DNA of 64,000 nucleotides from Phycisphaerae bacterium (GCA_030432255.1 JAUIHS010000020.1:26110-90109); one strand, 5' to 3'; counted from the first letter of the stretch, positions 35,692-45,597 are shown. Numbers and translations are program-made. The notes: generated by a model not told the origin, from the letters alone.

Positions 35692-37949
35692 AGGTACCCC
35701 TCGGTCTGCAGCGCGCGGATGATCTGGTTGGCGATGGGTCCGGAAACGCGCCCGCCGGATCCGGCGTACTCCATCAGTACCGCGACGGCGTACAGCAGTT
35801 CGCCGTCATCAGGACCCACAAGGATCACGAACCACGAATGGTCGCCGGTGCGCGCCACGACGGGTGACAACGGTCCGTCTTCGCCATCCGGATCCACCAG
35901 GATGGCCGGAGCATCCGCAGTGCCCGTCTTGCCGATCACGCGAACGCCGGGCGCGTTGAAGATCGGCTCCCGTCCCGTTTCCAGTGACAGGACGGACCCG
36001 GTGCCGTAAACGGTGGGGGAGATGTCGTCGATCGTCGAGACCGATTGACGCAGACCCTCAAGTGCCGCGGCACACGCGGCGGGATCCAGTTTCAGGTCAT
36101 GCGGCGCCGTGGTGCGCGGTGCGCGAATGAGTTGAGGTGTGATGTCACGCCCGCCCAGCGCGAGCGTGGCGTAGGCATGCGCAGCGTGGAGCGGCGTCCA
36201 CGTCACGGGTCCCTGACCGATGCCCATCATCACGGCATCGTTGAGGTCGGTCTCCCGCTCCTGGTATGGCTTGAGTCGTCCCTCGTGCTCCAGTTCGAGT
36301 CCGAGGTCGAGGGGTCGCTCGACACCGAAGTCGTGGTAGCAGGCTTCGATACCCTTGAGACCCATGATCTGCGCCAGGGTGTGGAAGAAGACGTTGCAGG
36401 AGACGCCGATGGCCTCGTCAGGATGCAGCGGGCCCTGGAACTGGTCCGTGTGGGTGACGTGGTACTGCTTCCAGATCCAGCACCGGTTGCGCTTCGGATG
36501 CATCGGGTCGAACGCACCTGTGCACGCGATCGGGGTCATGTCGTACACGCCGGACGTCACCGCGGAGGCGAGGATCAACGGCTTCACGATCGAACCGGGC
36601 GGGTACGGCTTGCTCACGCAGCGATTGACGCCCGGGGTGTTCACTTCGTCTCCCCAGACGGACATGGGATCATCGCGCAACTGACGATGCGTGTAAGTCG
36701 GGGTGGAGACCATCGCTAGGATCTCGCCGCGCTGGATGTCCAGCACCACCGCCGCACCATTCAGCGGCGTCCCCAGCGGAACTGCTTCGTCGCGCTGATG
36801 TGCGGCGTTGTGCCATTCCTGTGACACGGCCAGTCCGAGGTCCGGGTGCATCAGGGCCTGGATGCGCGCCTGGAGCTGGATATCGAGAGACAGCACGACA
36901 TCCTCGCCCCGCTGGTCTTCGATGACCTCTTCTTCACCGGTGTCGCGATGCAGCAGGCGGATGCCGCGAAGTCCGCGCAGGCGATCTTCGAGGGATCGTT
37001 CGAGGCCGAACATGCCGACCGTATCGCCCGATCGGTAGTAGCCCCGATCCAGCACGCGCTCACCCGTCTCGGATTCGGAGTACTTCGGTCGTCGATCGAC
37101 ATCCTCGCGCCACACCGTGCGCATCGCACCGAGCAGATGACTCCCGACACCCTCGACATACACCTCCGCCATGGCAGGCTCGCTGCCCGAGGGTTTCAGC
37201 GGCGTCGGGAACGTCGAACGGTCAATGTTGCGGACGACGATCGACTCGTACGGATACTCGCGGATACTGCCCGGCGAGACTTCAACGCCCTCGTACCGCT
37301 CGGCAACCCGACGGACGGGTCCGATCTCGTACTCACGCAGGCCTGTCAGCATGGCGTACGACTGCACCTGGATGCCCAGCGGATCAACAACTTCACCGAT
37401 CGGCACATACACGTCCGCATCGCGATCGCGATTGAGCTCCGCCTCGCGGATCTGACGCTGACGCTCCCACACCGCGCCGGACTGCGCCTGCACAGTGCCG
37501 ATGATGTCCATGCGCCGCTGTTCAATCTCCGAGACCTGTACGTCCGCGGCCTCGGCGAGATCGTGCCAGAGACGCTCAAGCTTCGCATCGAACATCGGCT
37601 TGACGGCCAGAATCAGCGTTTCACGCCCCGTCGTGTCAATCTCCGCCCACGCTTCGCGGTGATCAGTGTACGCCTGCTTCGCGGCCGCGGAATAGGCCCA
37701 CGATCCGTTGATGATCGGATACGCGACGAGTACATCGAAGCTCGGTGCATCGCGCGCCAGCACTTCGCCGTTCCTGTCGAGGATGCGGCCCCGGACGGTC
37801 GGCGTCCAGCGCTCGCGCACCATGCGCCGTTCCGCTTCCTCAAGCAGGTCATCGCCCTGCATGACCGTGAGACGGAAGGACTGGCCAAGCAGGACCGCCG
37901 CGGCGAGGAGGAACGTCACGAAGATCAGGATGAGTCGACGGATGAACAT
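35688..37949 (-). CDS. mrdA: penicillin-binding protein 2 (elongasome transpeptidase)
   Basis: A 753-residue class B PBP: N-terminal membrane anchor, RGRILDRNGEVLA pedestal motif, then the transpeptidase with Ser453-x-x-Lys456 (PGSIVK), SCN (GVSCN) and KTG (GKTGTAD). It cross-links peptidoglycan with RodA. It is longer than the usual 600-650 residues because of extra sequence in the pedestal (about residues 60-260), which has a coiled-coil-like, Arg/Glu-rich part. First gene of the rodA operon as seen here; no mreC or mreD precedes it. Confidence 0.92.
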   Translation of the reverse strand: MFIRRLILIFVTFLLAAAVLLGQSFRLTVMQGDDLLEEAERRMVRERWTPTVRGRILDRNGEVLARDAPSFDVLVAYPIINGSWAYSAAAKQAYTDHREAWAEIDTTGRETLILAVKPMFDAKLERLWHDLAEAADVQVSEIEQRRMDIIGTVQAQSGAVWERQRQIREAELNRDRDADVYVPIGEVVDPLGIQVQSYAMLTGLREYEIGPVRRVAERYEGVEVSPGSIREYPYESIVVRNIDRSTFPTPLKPSGSEPAMAEVYVEGVGSHLLGAMRTVWREDVDRRPKYSESETGERVLDRGYYRSGDTVGMFGLERSLEDRLRGLRGIRLLHRDTGEEEVIEDQRGEDVVLSLDIQLQARIQALMHPDLGLAVSQEWHNAAHQRDEAVPLGTPLNGAAVVLDIQRGEILAMVSTPTYTHRQLRDDPMSVWGDEVNTPGVNRCVSKPYPPGSIVKPLILASAVTSGVYDMTPIACTGAFDPMHPKRNRCWIWKQYHVTHTDQFQGPLHPDEAIGVSCNVFFHTLAQIMGLKGIEACYHDFGVERPLDLGLELEHEGRLKPYQERETDLNDAVMMGIGQGPVTWTPLHAAHAYATLALGGRDITPQLIRAPRTTAPHDLKLDPAACAAALEGLRQSVSTIDDISPTVYGTGSVLSLETGREPIFNAPGVRVIGKTGTADAPAILVDPDGEDGPLSPVVARTGDHSWFVILVGPDDGELLYAVAVLMEYAGSGGRVSGPIANQIIRALQTEGYL

Positions 37950-38100
37950 GGCTGGCGGGATGAGGCGCGGGCGCTGGGATCGATGGGCGCTGCTGCGCCC
38001 TGTCCGGATCTTAATCGGTTCGATGGCGCGCGGCTCGCCGCGATTCAGTTGCCCGGAGAGCAGATTCCGTACAGAACTTCCCCTCGGTCACTGGGGGATG

Positions 38101-38505
38101 TCAACCCATGGCATCGGACAGTGCTTCTTCGAGGGCATTGCTGTCGACGGGTTTCGAGATCCGTCGGCATGAGCGAAGGTCTTCGGGCAGCAGGTGCGAC
38201 GGGCTCTGGAACCCGCTGACGAAGATGAAGGGTCGCGCCACCCTCAGCAGTTCCTCGGCGATCGGGACGCTGGTACCGTCCTTGATGTGGATGTCGAGGA
38301 CCGCGGCATCAGGGACTTCTCGTGCAATGGCCTGGGCGGCTCGCTTTGCGGAGGGTACCGGCCCGATGACCTTGCACCCCAGGCCTTCGAGCAGGTTCCG
38401 CATCTTGAGTCCGACGAGATAGTCGTCCTCGACCAGCAGGACATGCAGTCCCGCAAGCGACCTGAGGTGTTGTGCGCCTCCGTCGGTCAGGTTCATCCAG
38501 ATCAC
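38101..38505 (-). CDS. single-domain response regulator
   Basis: A 134-residue CheY-like receiver: acidic pocket Glu26-Asp27-Asp28, phospho-acceptor Asp71 in VLDIHI and Lys118 in ISKPV. There is no output domain. It follows the histidine kinase with 1 base between stop and GTG start, and the ribosome-binding site GGAGGAG lies in the last kinase codons. The pairing with the HWE-type kinase is therefore direct. Confidence 0.88.
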   Translation of the reverse strand: MIWMNLTDGGAQHLRSLAGLHVLLVEDDYLVGLKMRNLLEGLGCKVIGPVPSAKRAAQAIAREVPDAAVLDIHIKDGTSVPIAEELLRVARPFIFVSGFQSPSHLLPEDLRSCRRISKPVDSNALEEALSDAMG

Positions 38506-38506
38506 G

Positions 38507-39577
38507 TTATGCTCCTCCCGGGAAAGGGGGTGAGTGCTCAGGATCTGTCTCGGGATCAGCAGGTGGAATGCAGGCTTGCGGGATGCGCATCGTGCACTTC
38601 AGACCATCGGGAGCGAAGTCGAGTACCACTTCGCCCTCAAGGTCGAACTCGATCATGCCCCGAAGCAACTGGGATCCGAATCCCTCGCGCTCCGGCGGTG
38701 CTACGGGTGGGCCGTTGCGATCTGTCCAGCGGATTTCAAGAATCTCATCGCCGAGATCCCAGCGGACGTCCACTGTGCCGGTGGGGATGGAGAGCGCGCC
38801 GTACTTGACTGAATTGGTCGCGAGTTCGTGGACGGCCATGCAGAGAGACGATGCCGCTCTCGCATCGAGCGTGACGGCAGGGCCTTCAATGGTCAGCGGC
38901 TGTTGACGATTCGACTGGTAAGGCTTGAGCGTGAGGTTGATGATGTTGTGAACGTCAGCCCCGGTCCACTGCGCCGCACTGAGCGCATCGTGGGTGTGTG
39001 CGAGTGCCGACAGGCGCCCGATGAAGGCTTCCTGGAACTGATCAAGGTCGTCGGTGGATGCGATGGTCTGTTCGGCGAGCGAGATGATGGCGGTGATGTT
39101 GTTCTTGACGCGATGGTCGAGTTCACCACGCATGGCACGCTGCCTCGCTTCGCTCTCACGCAGACTCTGTGTGCGGCGAGACACTTCCATCTCGAGTTGC
39201 TGCGGGCTGCGCAGGCTGAGTGCTGAGGGAATCACCGGTATCAGCGCGAAGACGGTGGCGATGGAGATGGCAGCGGTCGCGAACTTGACGAGTCCGGCGA
39301 GGCGATACACCGGTTCCCAGAAGATGATCGCCTCGATCAGGTGACTGGTGCCGCAGAAGAAGATGAAGGCGATGAAGAGCCACGCGATGCGCGGGAAGGG
39401 CACGTTGCGTCGTCGGATCACGACGATGGCGAGGAGGATGGGGATGGCGGTGTAGGAGGCCCAGATCAGGGCATCGGAGATGATGTGGGTCCATCCGAGG
39501 GCGGGGGTCCAACCCGTGCCGCAATGCCAGCGAGCCGGGAATCCCTCGGTGTCGAAGAGTCTGAGAAGCTGGTCCAT
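38507..39577 (-). CDS. HWE-type histidine kinase with ethylene-receptor-like membrane domain
   Basis: A 356-residue protein. Three membrane segments (about residues 33-55, 63-90 and 95-120) carry Asp35, Tyr42, Pro46, Phe71-Ile72, Cys75 and His79. Their spacing equals that of Asp25, Tyr32, Pro36, Phe61-Ile62, Cys65 and His69 of plant ETR1, the copper/ethylene site. The kinase core has the phospho-acceptor His155 in ELDHRVKNN and an ATPase domain with HELATNSVKYGALS and a WTD motif, i.e. the HWE/HisKA_2 group. No GAF domain is present. Predicted membrane sensor, possibly of ethylene or of copper/redox state, signalling to the adjacent receiver. Confidence 0.85.
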   Translation of the reverse strand: MDQLLRLFDTEGFPARWHCGTGWTPALGWTHIISDALIWASYTAIPILLAIVVIRRRNVPFPRIAWLFIAFIFFCGTSHLIEAIIFWEPVYRLAGLVKFATAAISIATVFALIPVIPSALSLRSPQQLEMEVSRRTQSLRESEARQRAMRGELDHRVKNNITAIISLAEQTIASTDDLDQFQEAFIGRLSALAHTHDALSAAQWTGADVHNIINLTLKPYQSNRQQPLTIEGPAVTLDARAASSLCMAVHELATNSVKYGALSIPTGTVDVRWDLGDEILEIRWTDRNGPPVAPPEREGFGSQLLRGMIEFDLEGEVVLDFAPDGLKCTMRIPQACIPPADPETDPEHSPPFPGGA

Positions 39578-39738
39578 GGCCTCCTCTGACTGGGCAGATA
39601 CCTCAGCGATTGAGATGCAATCGCATCGCAGGAACGCTTCAGCCTACCAGTTCACCCAGCCGGGAGCGCGGCCCCACTCGAATGTGGATTCCCCGTTCCC
39701 TCGGGACAGCGACTGGGGTACCATGGGCCCAGTAGACA

Positions 39739-39754
39739 GGTAAAACGTTACACC
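39739..39754. promoter_or_regulatory. LacI-type operator candidate upstream of GH31
   Basis: GGTAAAACGTTACACC is an imperfect 16-bp palindrome (12 of 16 positions symmetric) centred on CG, as in LacI-family operators. It ends 19 bases before the GH31 start codon. No LacI regulator is in the window. The rest of the 196-base gap to the kinase gene shows no gene. Confidence 0.45.
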
Positions 39755-39773
39755 GAATAGAGTCCGAAAGTCT

Positions 39774-42700
39774 ATGAGCACCTTCCTCGACGCCCATCAG
39801 CCCGCCGCCAACCCCGAGAACGTTTTTGTCTCCCCCTGCGGCCGCGCACGCTTCACCCTTCTCACCTCCGCACTCATCCGACTCGAATACCAGGCCGACG
39901 CCGTCTTCGAAGATCGGGCCTCACTCGCCTTCATCAACCGCAACACGCCCACCGTCGACGCCACCACCGAGATGATCGACGGACGCTTCACCATCCGAAC
40001 CGAACACATCACCCTCTCCTGGACACCCGACACCGGACCCTTCTCCGAAGACAATCTCCGCGTCGCTTTCCACATCGACGACAACACCACCGGACACTGG
40101 ACGCCCGCCACACCCGACACCGGCAACCTCGGCGGCACCTGCCGCACGCTCGACGGCGTCTCCGGCGCCTGCCCCCTCGAACCCGGACTCCTCTCCCGCC
40201 AGGGCTGGGCACTCGTCGATGACTCCGATCGACTCCTCTTCGACTCACACCCCGAGACCAACCTCCCCTGGCCCGTGCCGCGCCCCGAGGGCGACCATCG
40301 CGACTGGTACCTCTTCGCCCACGGACGCGACTACCGACGCGCACTCGCCGATTTCACCGCCGTCGCCGGCCCCGTCCCCACGCCACCCCTCTACGCCCTC
40401 GGCCTCTGGTGGTCGCGATACTGGCCGTACAGCGATACCGAACTCAAAGACCTCGTCGCTGAATTCCGCGCCAACGATGTGCCCCTCGATGTGCTCGTCA
40501 TCGATATGGACTGGCACCTCGACGGCTGGACCGGATACACGTGGAACAACGCCTTCTTCCCCGATCCCCAGGCCTTCCTGAAGTGGTGCCACGACGACGA
40601 ACAACTCCGAGTCACGCTCAACCTCCATCCCGCCGATGGCGTCGGCAAGCACGAACACTGCTTCCACGAAATGGCCCACCACCTCGGCCATGACACCAGC
40701 TACGTCTATCGAATCCCCTTCGACTGTACCGACCCCACATTCATGGACGCCTACTTCTCATACCTCCACCATCCACTCGAAGCCGACGGCATCGACTTCT
40801 GGTGGATGGACTGGCAACAGGGCGCCGACACCAATATCCCCGGACTCGATCCGCTCTTCTGGCTCAATCACCTGCACTGGGTCGACATGGAACACAACAG
40901 CGACCGAGGCAACCAGCGCCCGCTCGTCTTCTCACGCTGGGGCGGACTCGGCAACCATCGCTACCAGATCGGCTTCTCCGGCGATACCTACAACAACTGG
41001 GAATCACTCGCCTTCCAGCCGTACTTCACCGCCAACGCCGCCAACGTCGGCTACACGTGGTGGTCGCACGACATCGGAGGTCATCAGCCCGGACCCGTCG
41101 ACGATGAACTCTACGTCCGCTGGATCCAGTACGGCGCCTTCAGCCCCATCCTCCGCACACATTGCGGCCGACACCCCGAAGCTGAGCGGCGCATCTGGGC
41201 CTTCCCCGCCCCCTTTGCCGATGCCATGAAGGGTGCCATCCACCTCCGCTATGAACTGACGCCACACATCTACAGCCACGTCAGGGCCGAAGGCGCCCGA
41301 GGCGTCCCGCTCTGCGCACCGATGTACCACGCGCACCCGGACCTCGAAGACGCCTACGACTGCCCCGACCAGTACCTCTTCACTCACAACCTTCTCGTCG
41401 CCCCGGTCATCCAGGCCGCCGACGCCACCAGCGACATGGCGCCCGTCCGCACTTGGCTGCCGCCCGGCACATGGGTCAACTGGTACACCGGCGAAACCGT
41501 CGACGGCCCGCGCACCATTCATCGCCTGACACCTCTCGATGAAATCCCGCTCTGGGTGCTCGCCAATGACGGCCCCGTGCACACCGCGCCCGGACTTCGC
41601 CGCGCCGCCGACGCCTTCGACGGTGACATCGAACTGCGCATCACGCATCGTCCCGATGAGCAGGAGCACACCTCGACGACCTACCTCACCGAGGATGACG
41701 GCGTCGCCGTACTCGATGATGCGCACGTGGCACGCACGCCCGTCACCGTGCTCCATGCACCCCACGCCGTCGGTATCGACATCCAACCCACCCAGGGCGA
41801 CATGGCACACGCCACGCGCACCTACCAAGTGCGCATCCCAGATACCTACCCGCCGGCCGCCGTCGCCGCGGAAACCAACGCCGGACCCGTCGATGCCGAC
41901 TGGACCTGGGATGCCGACACCTTCACGACTCGCGTCACGCTCACCGATGTCGACACCACGCAGGGCGCACGACTCACCGTACGCTTCCACCCGGCTCAGA
42001 ACCACCAACCACTCCGCGCGGGCATCCGCGGCCGCCTCACCCAACTCCGTCGCCTCCACGACATGCTCGCCGATGCGCCCGTTCCGGCACTCACCGAGAT
42101 GCGCGACATCGTGGCGTCGCTCAGCCAACTGCCGCACGACAAGGTCGAAGCGGAGGCGGTGACGCTGCACGAGACGTGGCCGCGGCTGATCCCGGAGATC
42201 GCCGAGTCCGACATCGAGCCTGACCTGCGTCAGCGGGCGATCGCCCAGTTGCTGCATCTGTGCTGCGAGATCAAGGTGGACGCCGTCGCCGACGACCGCA
42301 TCGGCGCGCACGCCGCCGTGCACTTCAACGCCCACGGCGCCGAGGTGGACGCCCGTGTCGCCCTGCATGCGGATGCCGGCGCCGAGCATCACGCGGATGC
42401 CGAAGCGCACGCCAGGACCAGTGACGGTCTCGATACCGAACTCGACATCGATCTTCCCGAGTACCCGGACCGTGTGGAGGTGAACGCCGATGTGCGCCTC
42501 CGCTTCGGCGCCGTGGACGCCACCGTGACCTACCAGCGCGATGCGCTGCGGTCCATCAACGCCTGGCGCATCCTCGGCCCCTTCCCCGAAGAACGCGGCC
42601 GGATGCACGAGGTCGTCTTCGCGCCCGAACGTGACGCCGGCCAGATGAACCCGGAGCGCAGCTACACCACGCCGGACGGCGAACTCCGCGAGTGGATCAC

Positions 42701-43106
42701 CACCCGCCGACGCATCGCCAGGGGCGATGAACTCGCCAACGACTTCCTCGTCGACTTCATCGACGTCTTCGGGCAGCAGCACGACGACGCCACCGCGTAC
42801 GCCCTCGCCTTCATCGACGCTCCGGCGGACATGGCGGCGGTGATGGCGGTGGGAAGCGACGACGGCAACGTGGTGTGGGTGAACGGAGAGGAAGTGCACC
42901 GCCGCAAGGTCGAACGCGCGTACAGCGCGGGGCAGGACAAGTTCCCGATCCACCTCAAGCGCGGCCGCAACGAGATCCTCCTCCGCATCGGCCAGGTCGC
43001 CGGCGGCTGGTGCTTCAGCGCACGCATCCAGGACGAACACGGACGGCCCCTTCCGCTGCGCACCAGCCTGTCAGGTTCAGGTGTGACCGACTCAGTTCAT
43101 TCGTGA
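39774..43106 (+). CDS. glycoside hydrolase family 31 (alpha-glucosidase/xylosidase-like)
   Basis: A 1110-residue protein without signal peptide. The (beta/alpha)8 domain (about residues 190-580) has LDVLVIDMDWH, the nucleophile Asp in WWMDWQQG and the acid/base Asp in SGDTYNNW. Beta domains follow, then an acidic middle part rich in Ala, His and Asp (about 780-900). The C-terminal domain (900-1105) has WRILGPF and AVGSDDGNVVWVNGEEV, a sugar-binding-like beta domain. It hydrolyses alpha-glycosides in the cytoplasm. Codons end mainly in C in most of the gene but switch to more G-ending codons around 42110-42480. Confidence 0.88.
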   Translation: MSTFLDAHQPAANPENVFVSPCGRARFTLLTSALIRLEYQADAVFEDRASLAFINRNTPTVDATTEMIDGRFTIRTEHITLSWTPDTGPFSEDNLRVAFHIDDNTTGHWTPATPDTGNLGGTCRTLDGVSGACPLEPGLLSRQGWALVDDSDRLLFDSHPETNLPWPVPRPEGDHRDWYLFAHGRDYRRALADFTAVAGPVPTPPLYALGLWWSRYWPYSDTELKDLVAEFRANDVPLDVLVIDMDWHLDGWTGYTWNNAFFPDPQAFLKWCHDDEQLRVTLNLHPADGVGKHEHCFHEMAHHLGHDTSYVYRIPFDCTDPTFMDAYFSYLHHPLEADGIDFWWMDWQQGADTNIPGLDPLFWLNHLHWVDMEHNSDRGNQRPLVFSRWGGLGNHRYQIGFSGDTYNNWESLAFQPYFTANAANVGYTWWSHDIGGHQPGPVDDELYVRWIQYGAFSPILRTHCGRHPEAERRIWAFPAPFADAMKGAIHLRYELTPHIYSHVRAEGARGVPLCAPMYHAHPDLEDAYDCPDQYLFTHNLLVAPVIQAADATSDMAPVRTWLPPGTWVNWYTGETVDGPRTIHRLTPLDEIPLWVLANDGPVHTAPGLRRAADAFDGDIELRITHRPDEQEHTSTTYLTEDDGVAVLDDAHVARTPVTVLHAPHAVGIDIQPTQGDMAHATRTYQVRIPDTYPPAAVAAETNAGPVDADWTWDADTFTTRVTLTDVDTTQGARLTVRFHPAQNHQPLRAGIRGRLTQLRRLHDMLADAPVPALTEMRDIVASLSQLPHDKVEAEAVTLHETWPRLIPEIAESDIEPDLRQRAIAQLLHLCCEIKVDAVADDRIGAHAAVHFNAHGAEVDARVALHADAGAEHHADAEAHARTSDGLDTELDIDLPEYPDRVEVNADVRLRFGAVDATVTYQRDALRSINAWRILGPFPEERGRMHEVVFAPERDAGQMNPERSYTTPDGELREWITTRRRIARGDELANDFLVDFIDVFGQQHDDATAYALAFIDAPADMAAVMAVGSDDGNVVWVNGEEVHRRKVERAYSAGQDKFPIHLKRGRNEILLRIGQVAGGWCFSARIQDEHGRPLPLRTSLSGSGVTDSVHS

Positions 43107-43255
43107 CGGTTGCCGCGGGAGTCGGGACGCGGGACGCGGGACACGGGACACGGGACACGGGACTCGGGAATCGGGTTTGATTGCCTTCGGCAGCGCCTTT
43201 GAGGAGCTTCCGCTCCATTCCGACTCCCCACTCCCGCGTCCCGCTTCCCACTTTT
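43107..43255. repeat. heptamer inverted repeat with hairpin core
   Basis: Left arm: CGGGACG, then CGGGACA three times, CGGGACT, CGGGAAT (7-bp period). Core: GATTGCCTTCGGC, then TGAGGAGCTTCCGCTCCAT. Right arm: CGACTCC, CCACTCC, CGCGTCC, CGCTTCC. The core is nearly the same as at 24971. It starts just after the GH31 stop; the rest of the gap up to 43351 carries the exoprotein's ribosome-binding site. Confidence 0.85.
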
Positions 43256-43351
43256 CTGCATTTCCCCGGGCGCGCCCTCGCCCAACATCGCCCTGCTCTC
43301 CAGAGGGGCTCGAAGCCCCGCCCTCGAACCGCAAGACTCGGAGAGCAACCT

Positions 43352-44779
43352 ATGTTCACGCGCATCACCCGCTACGTCCCCGCCATCCTCGCACTCGCGC
43401 CGGCACTCGCTTCCGCCGCGACCCTCAATGTCCCCTCCGCCGACTACCCAACCCTTCCGATCGCCATCAATGCCGCCGCTTCCGGCGACGAGATCGTCCT
43501 CGAAGCAGGGACCTACCTCGCCGTCCCCGGCTTCGTGGTGACCAACAAGCAGCTCACATTCCGCGGCGTCACCGGCGACCCCGCCGACGTCGTCCTCGAC
43601 GGCTTCGGCGTCAACAACACCACCGTCCTCACCATCAACGGCAGCGCCTCCAACGGCACCGTGCTCGATTCGCTCACGATCATGGGCGGTCTCAACCCCG
43701 CTTCCGAAGAGGGCGCGGGCGTTCGCGTCTCCGGCGCCGACCTCTTCGTCAACAACTGCGTCGTCCGCGACAACCGGGTGTCCGGCAGCGAGGATGACGC
43801 CGCCGGTATCTACGTCGAATCCGCCGACTGCTTCGTCACCAACTCGACCTTCATGCGCAACGCAACCGGTCCCGCAGGCGACGCCGCCGCGATCTTCGTG
43901 CTCAATGGCAACCTCGACGTCTCCGATTCCCACTTCGAGGACAACGGCCAGGATGCAGGCACCTTCGACACCGGCGCCTACGCGGGCGCGATCCGTGTCG
44001 ATGGCGGCGCGATGTACGTGAAACGCTCGACTTTCCTCAACAACCGGTGCGGCCGCGGCGGCGCCATCTACCTCGGCGCCAACGTTTCCCTCCGCATGGA
44101 CGCCTGCGTCCTTCAGGGCAACTCCGGCATCCAGGGCGGCGCCATCTACTGTCAGACCGGCACCACCGCGATGATCCGCAACTGCCTCTTCCGCGGCCAG
44201 GAGACGTCCAGCAACGACGCCGCCATCTTCACCAACGGCGCCAGCATGCACATTCTCAACTGCACGCTGGTCGAGAACATCGCGGGCGGGAGCTACATCG
44301 TCGGCGGCAGCCCGGCCGCGGGATCGGTTGTGATTGACAACTCGATCCTCTGGGACAACACCGAGAACATCAACCTCACGCCCTCGGGCATGGCGGCGGT
44401 CGTGCGTCACTGCATCATCGAGTCCGCCACGGGCGGCTCCGGTTCCGGCAACAACCTGCTCGTCGACCCCGAGTTCCGCAACCATCCCGACAACTTCCAC
44501 CTCAAGCCCAGTTCACCCGGCATCGACGCCGGCAACTCCGACCTGTACGTCGGCCCGTTCGCTGATCTCGACGGCAACCTCCGCGGCATGGACATCGACA
44601 CGGTGGCCGACGTCGGCACATCGATTGACGGCCCGGTCATGGACATCGGCTGCTACGAGTTCCAGCCCGAGATCACCATCGGCGGCACCGAATGCCCCGG
44701 CGACGTGAACGGCGACCTCGTCGTCAACTTCACCGACCTCAACGAACTGCTCGAGCACTGGGACGACGACTGCAACTGA
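43352..44779 (+). CDS. secreted right-handed beta-helix protein with dockerin-like tail
   Basis: A 475-residue protein with a signal peptide (cleavage near ALASAA). Parallel beta-helix repeats with polymorphic DNN/NN turns (NNCVVRDN, TNSTFMRN, RNCLFRG) follow. The C-terminus CPGDVNGDLVVNFTDLNELLEHW is a single dockerin type I-like calcium loop, a common end of planctomycete exoproteins. It is likely a surface or extracellular carbohydrate-related protein. ATG 43352 is set by GGAGAG 6 bases upstream. Confidence 0.85.
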   Translation: MFTRITRYVPAILALAPALASAATLNVPSADYPTLPIAINAAASGDEIVLEAGTYLAVPGFVVTNKQLTFRGVTGDPADVVLDGFGVNNTTVLTINGSASNGTVLDSLTIMGGLNPASEEGAGVRVSGADLFVNNCVVRDNRVSGSEDDAAGIYVESADCFVTNSTFMRNATGPAGDAAAIFVLNGNLDVSDSHFEDNGQDAGTFDTGAYAGAIRVDGGAMYVKRSTFLNNRCGRGGAIYLGANVSLRMDACVLQGNSGIQGGAIYCQTGTTAMIRNCLFRGQETSSNDAAIFTNGASMHILNCTLVENIAGGSYIVGGSPAAGSVVIDNSILWDNTENINLTPSGMAAVVRHCIIESATGGSGSGNNLLVDPEFRNHPDNFHLKPSSPGIDAGNSDLYVGPFADLDGNLRGMDIDTVADVGTSIDGPVMDIGCYEFQPEITIGGTECPGDVNGDLVVNFTDLNELLEHWDDDCN

Positions 44780-44816
44780 GTCCCCGACAACAACATCAAC
44801 ATCAACGCTCCCGGTC

Positions 44817-44848
44817 ACACCCCGCCCGTCAACCGACGCGCGGGGTGT
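44817..44848 (+). terminator. rho-independent-like terminator after the beta-helix gene
   Basis: A 9-bp stem ACACCCCGC/GCGGGGTGT (44817-44825 with 44840-44848) with a 14-base loop, followed by TCTCGTTT. It lies 38 bases after the stop. The rest of the gap up to 45042 shows nothing recognisable. Confidence 0.65.
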
Positions 44849-45042
44849 TCTCGTTTCAACGGTCGGTTCCGCTGCCGTCCCGGCAGTGGAGAACAGCCAT
44901 CACACCTGCAACACCGATCCGTCATCACGCGCGGACGAACTGACGCATCAATTGACCCGCGAGCCTTCAACATCCCCCTTTCACACCTGAGACCCAACCC
45001 GCTCACAACTGCCAGCGCCGCAGAGCAGCCGCACCGCTCCGA

Positions 45043-45597
45043 CTACTTCTTCTTCCCGGTCTTCTTCTTCGAAGTCGCCTTCTTCTTCCCACCAGCCACC
45101 CGCGACCCGCCACCAGTCACCTTCTTCCCCCGCGCCCCGCTCCTCGCTCCCCTCACCCCCTTCTCATACACCTCGATGTACCGCTCCGCCGGCATCCGCG
45201 CCACCGCCTCGCCGATCACCTCCAGCGGTACATCCTCCAATTTCCTGAAACGCACGCAGCACTTCCCCATGTCCAGACGCTTGCCCGTCGCCTTCCACGC
45301 CTTCTCAAAACGCGCCGCTTCCTTCGGGTCACCGTACAGACCCATCAGGTACACCGACATGTGATTCTTCTGCGACGCCAGACCCGCAAACGGCAACGGC
45401 TGCTTCGGATCACAGTGGTACCCATCCGGATACAACTTGTGCGGCACAAAATACCCGATCATCCCGTACTGCATCCCCTCCTTGTACCCCGCCCCCATAT
45501 TCGCCTTGATCACCTTCCGCACAGCATTCAACGCCTTGCGCCGGTCAGCAGGAAGAGACTTCAGGTACTCGGTGACGGTAGTGGCTTGGGATTGCAT
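45043..45597 (-). CDS. DUF1801-family protein with lysine-rich tail
   Basis: A 184-residue protein: residues 1-140 match the DUF1801/YdhG pattern (MQYGMIGYFVP, KNHMSVYLMG, CCVRFRKLEDVPLEVIGE). The last 35 residues are Lys/Gly/Ser-rich and may bind nucleic acid. Function unknown. Mostly A-poor, with a Lys repeat at the very end (KKTGKKK). Confidence 0.75.
   Translation of the reverse strand: MQSQATTVTEYLKSLPADRRKALNAVRKVIKANMGAGYKEGMQYGMIGYFVPHKLYPDGYHCDPKQPLPFAGLASQKNHMSVYLMGLYGDPKEAARFEKAWKATGKRLDMGKCCVRFRKLEDVPLEVIGEAVARMPAERYIEVYEKGVRGARSGARGKKVTGGGSRVAGGKKKATSKKKTGKKK

Noticed and set aside
34765..36009. Antisense frame over rodA and the start of PBP2
   Set aside because: Arg/His/Gln-rich composition typical of a mirror frame; rodA motifs are clear on the other strand.
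36846..38219. Long antisense frame over the PBP2 gene and the intergenic gap
   Set aside because: The sense frame has SxxK, SxN and KTG motifs; the antisense product has no family likeness.
41004..43040. Long antisense open frame (678 codons) inside the GH31 gene
   Set aside because: It is a mirror frame caused by high third-position GC; the sense frame has clear GH31 motifs.
43097..44500. Antisense frame over the beta-helix protein
   Set aside because: Gly/Val/Asp-rich mirror of the beta-helix repeats, no start signal.
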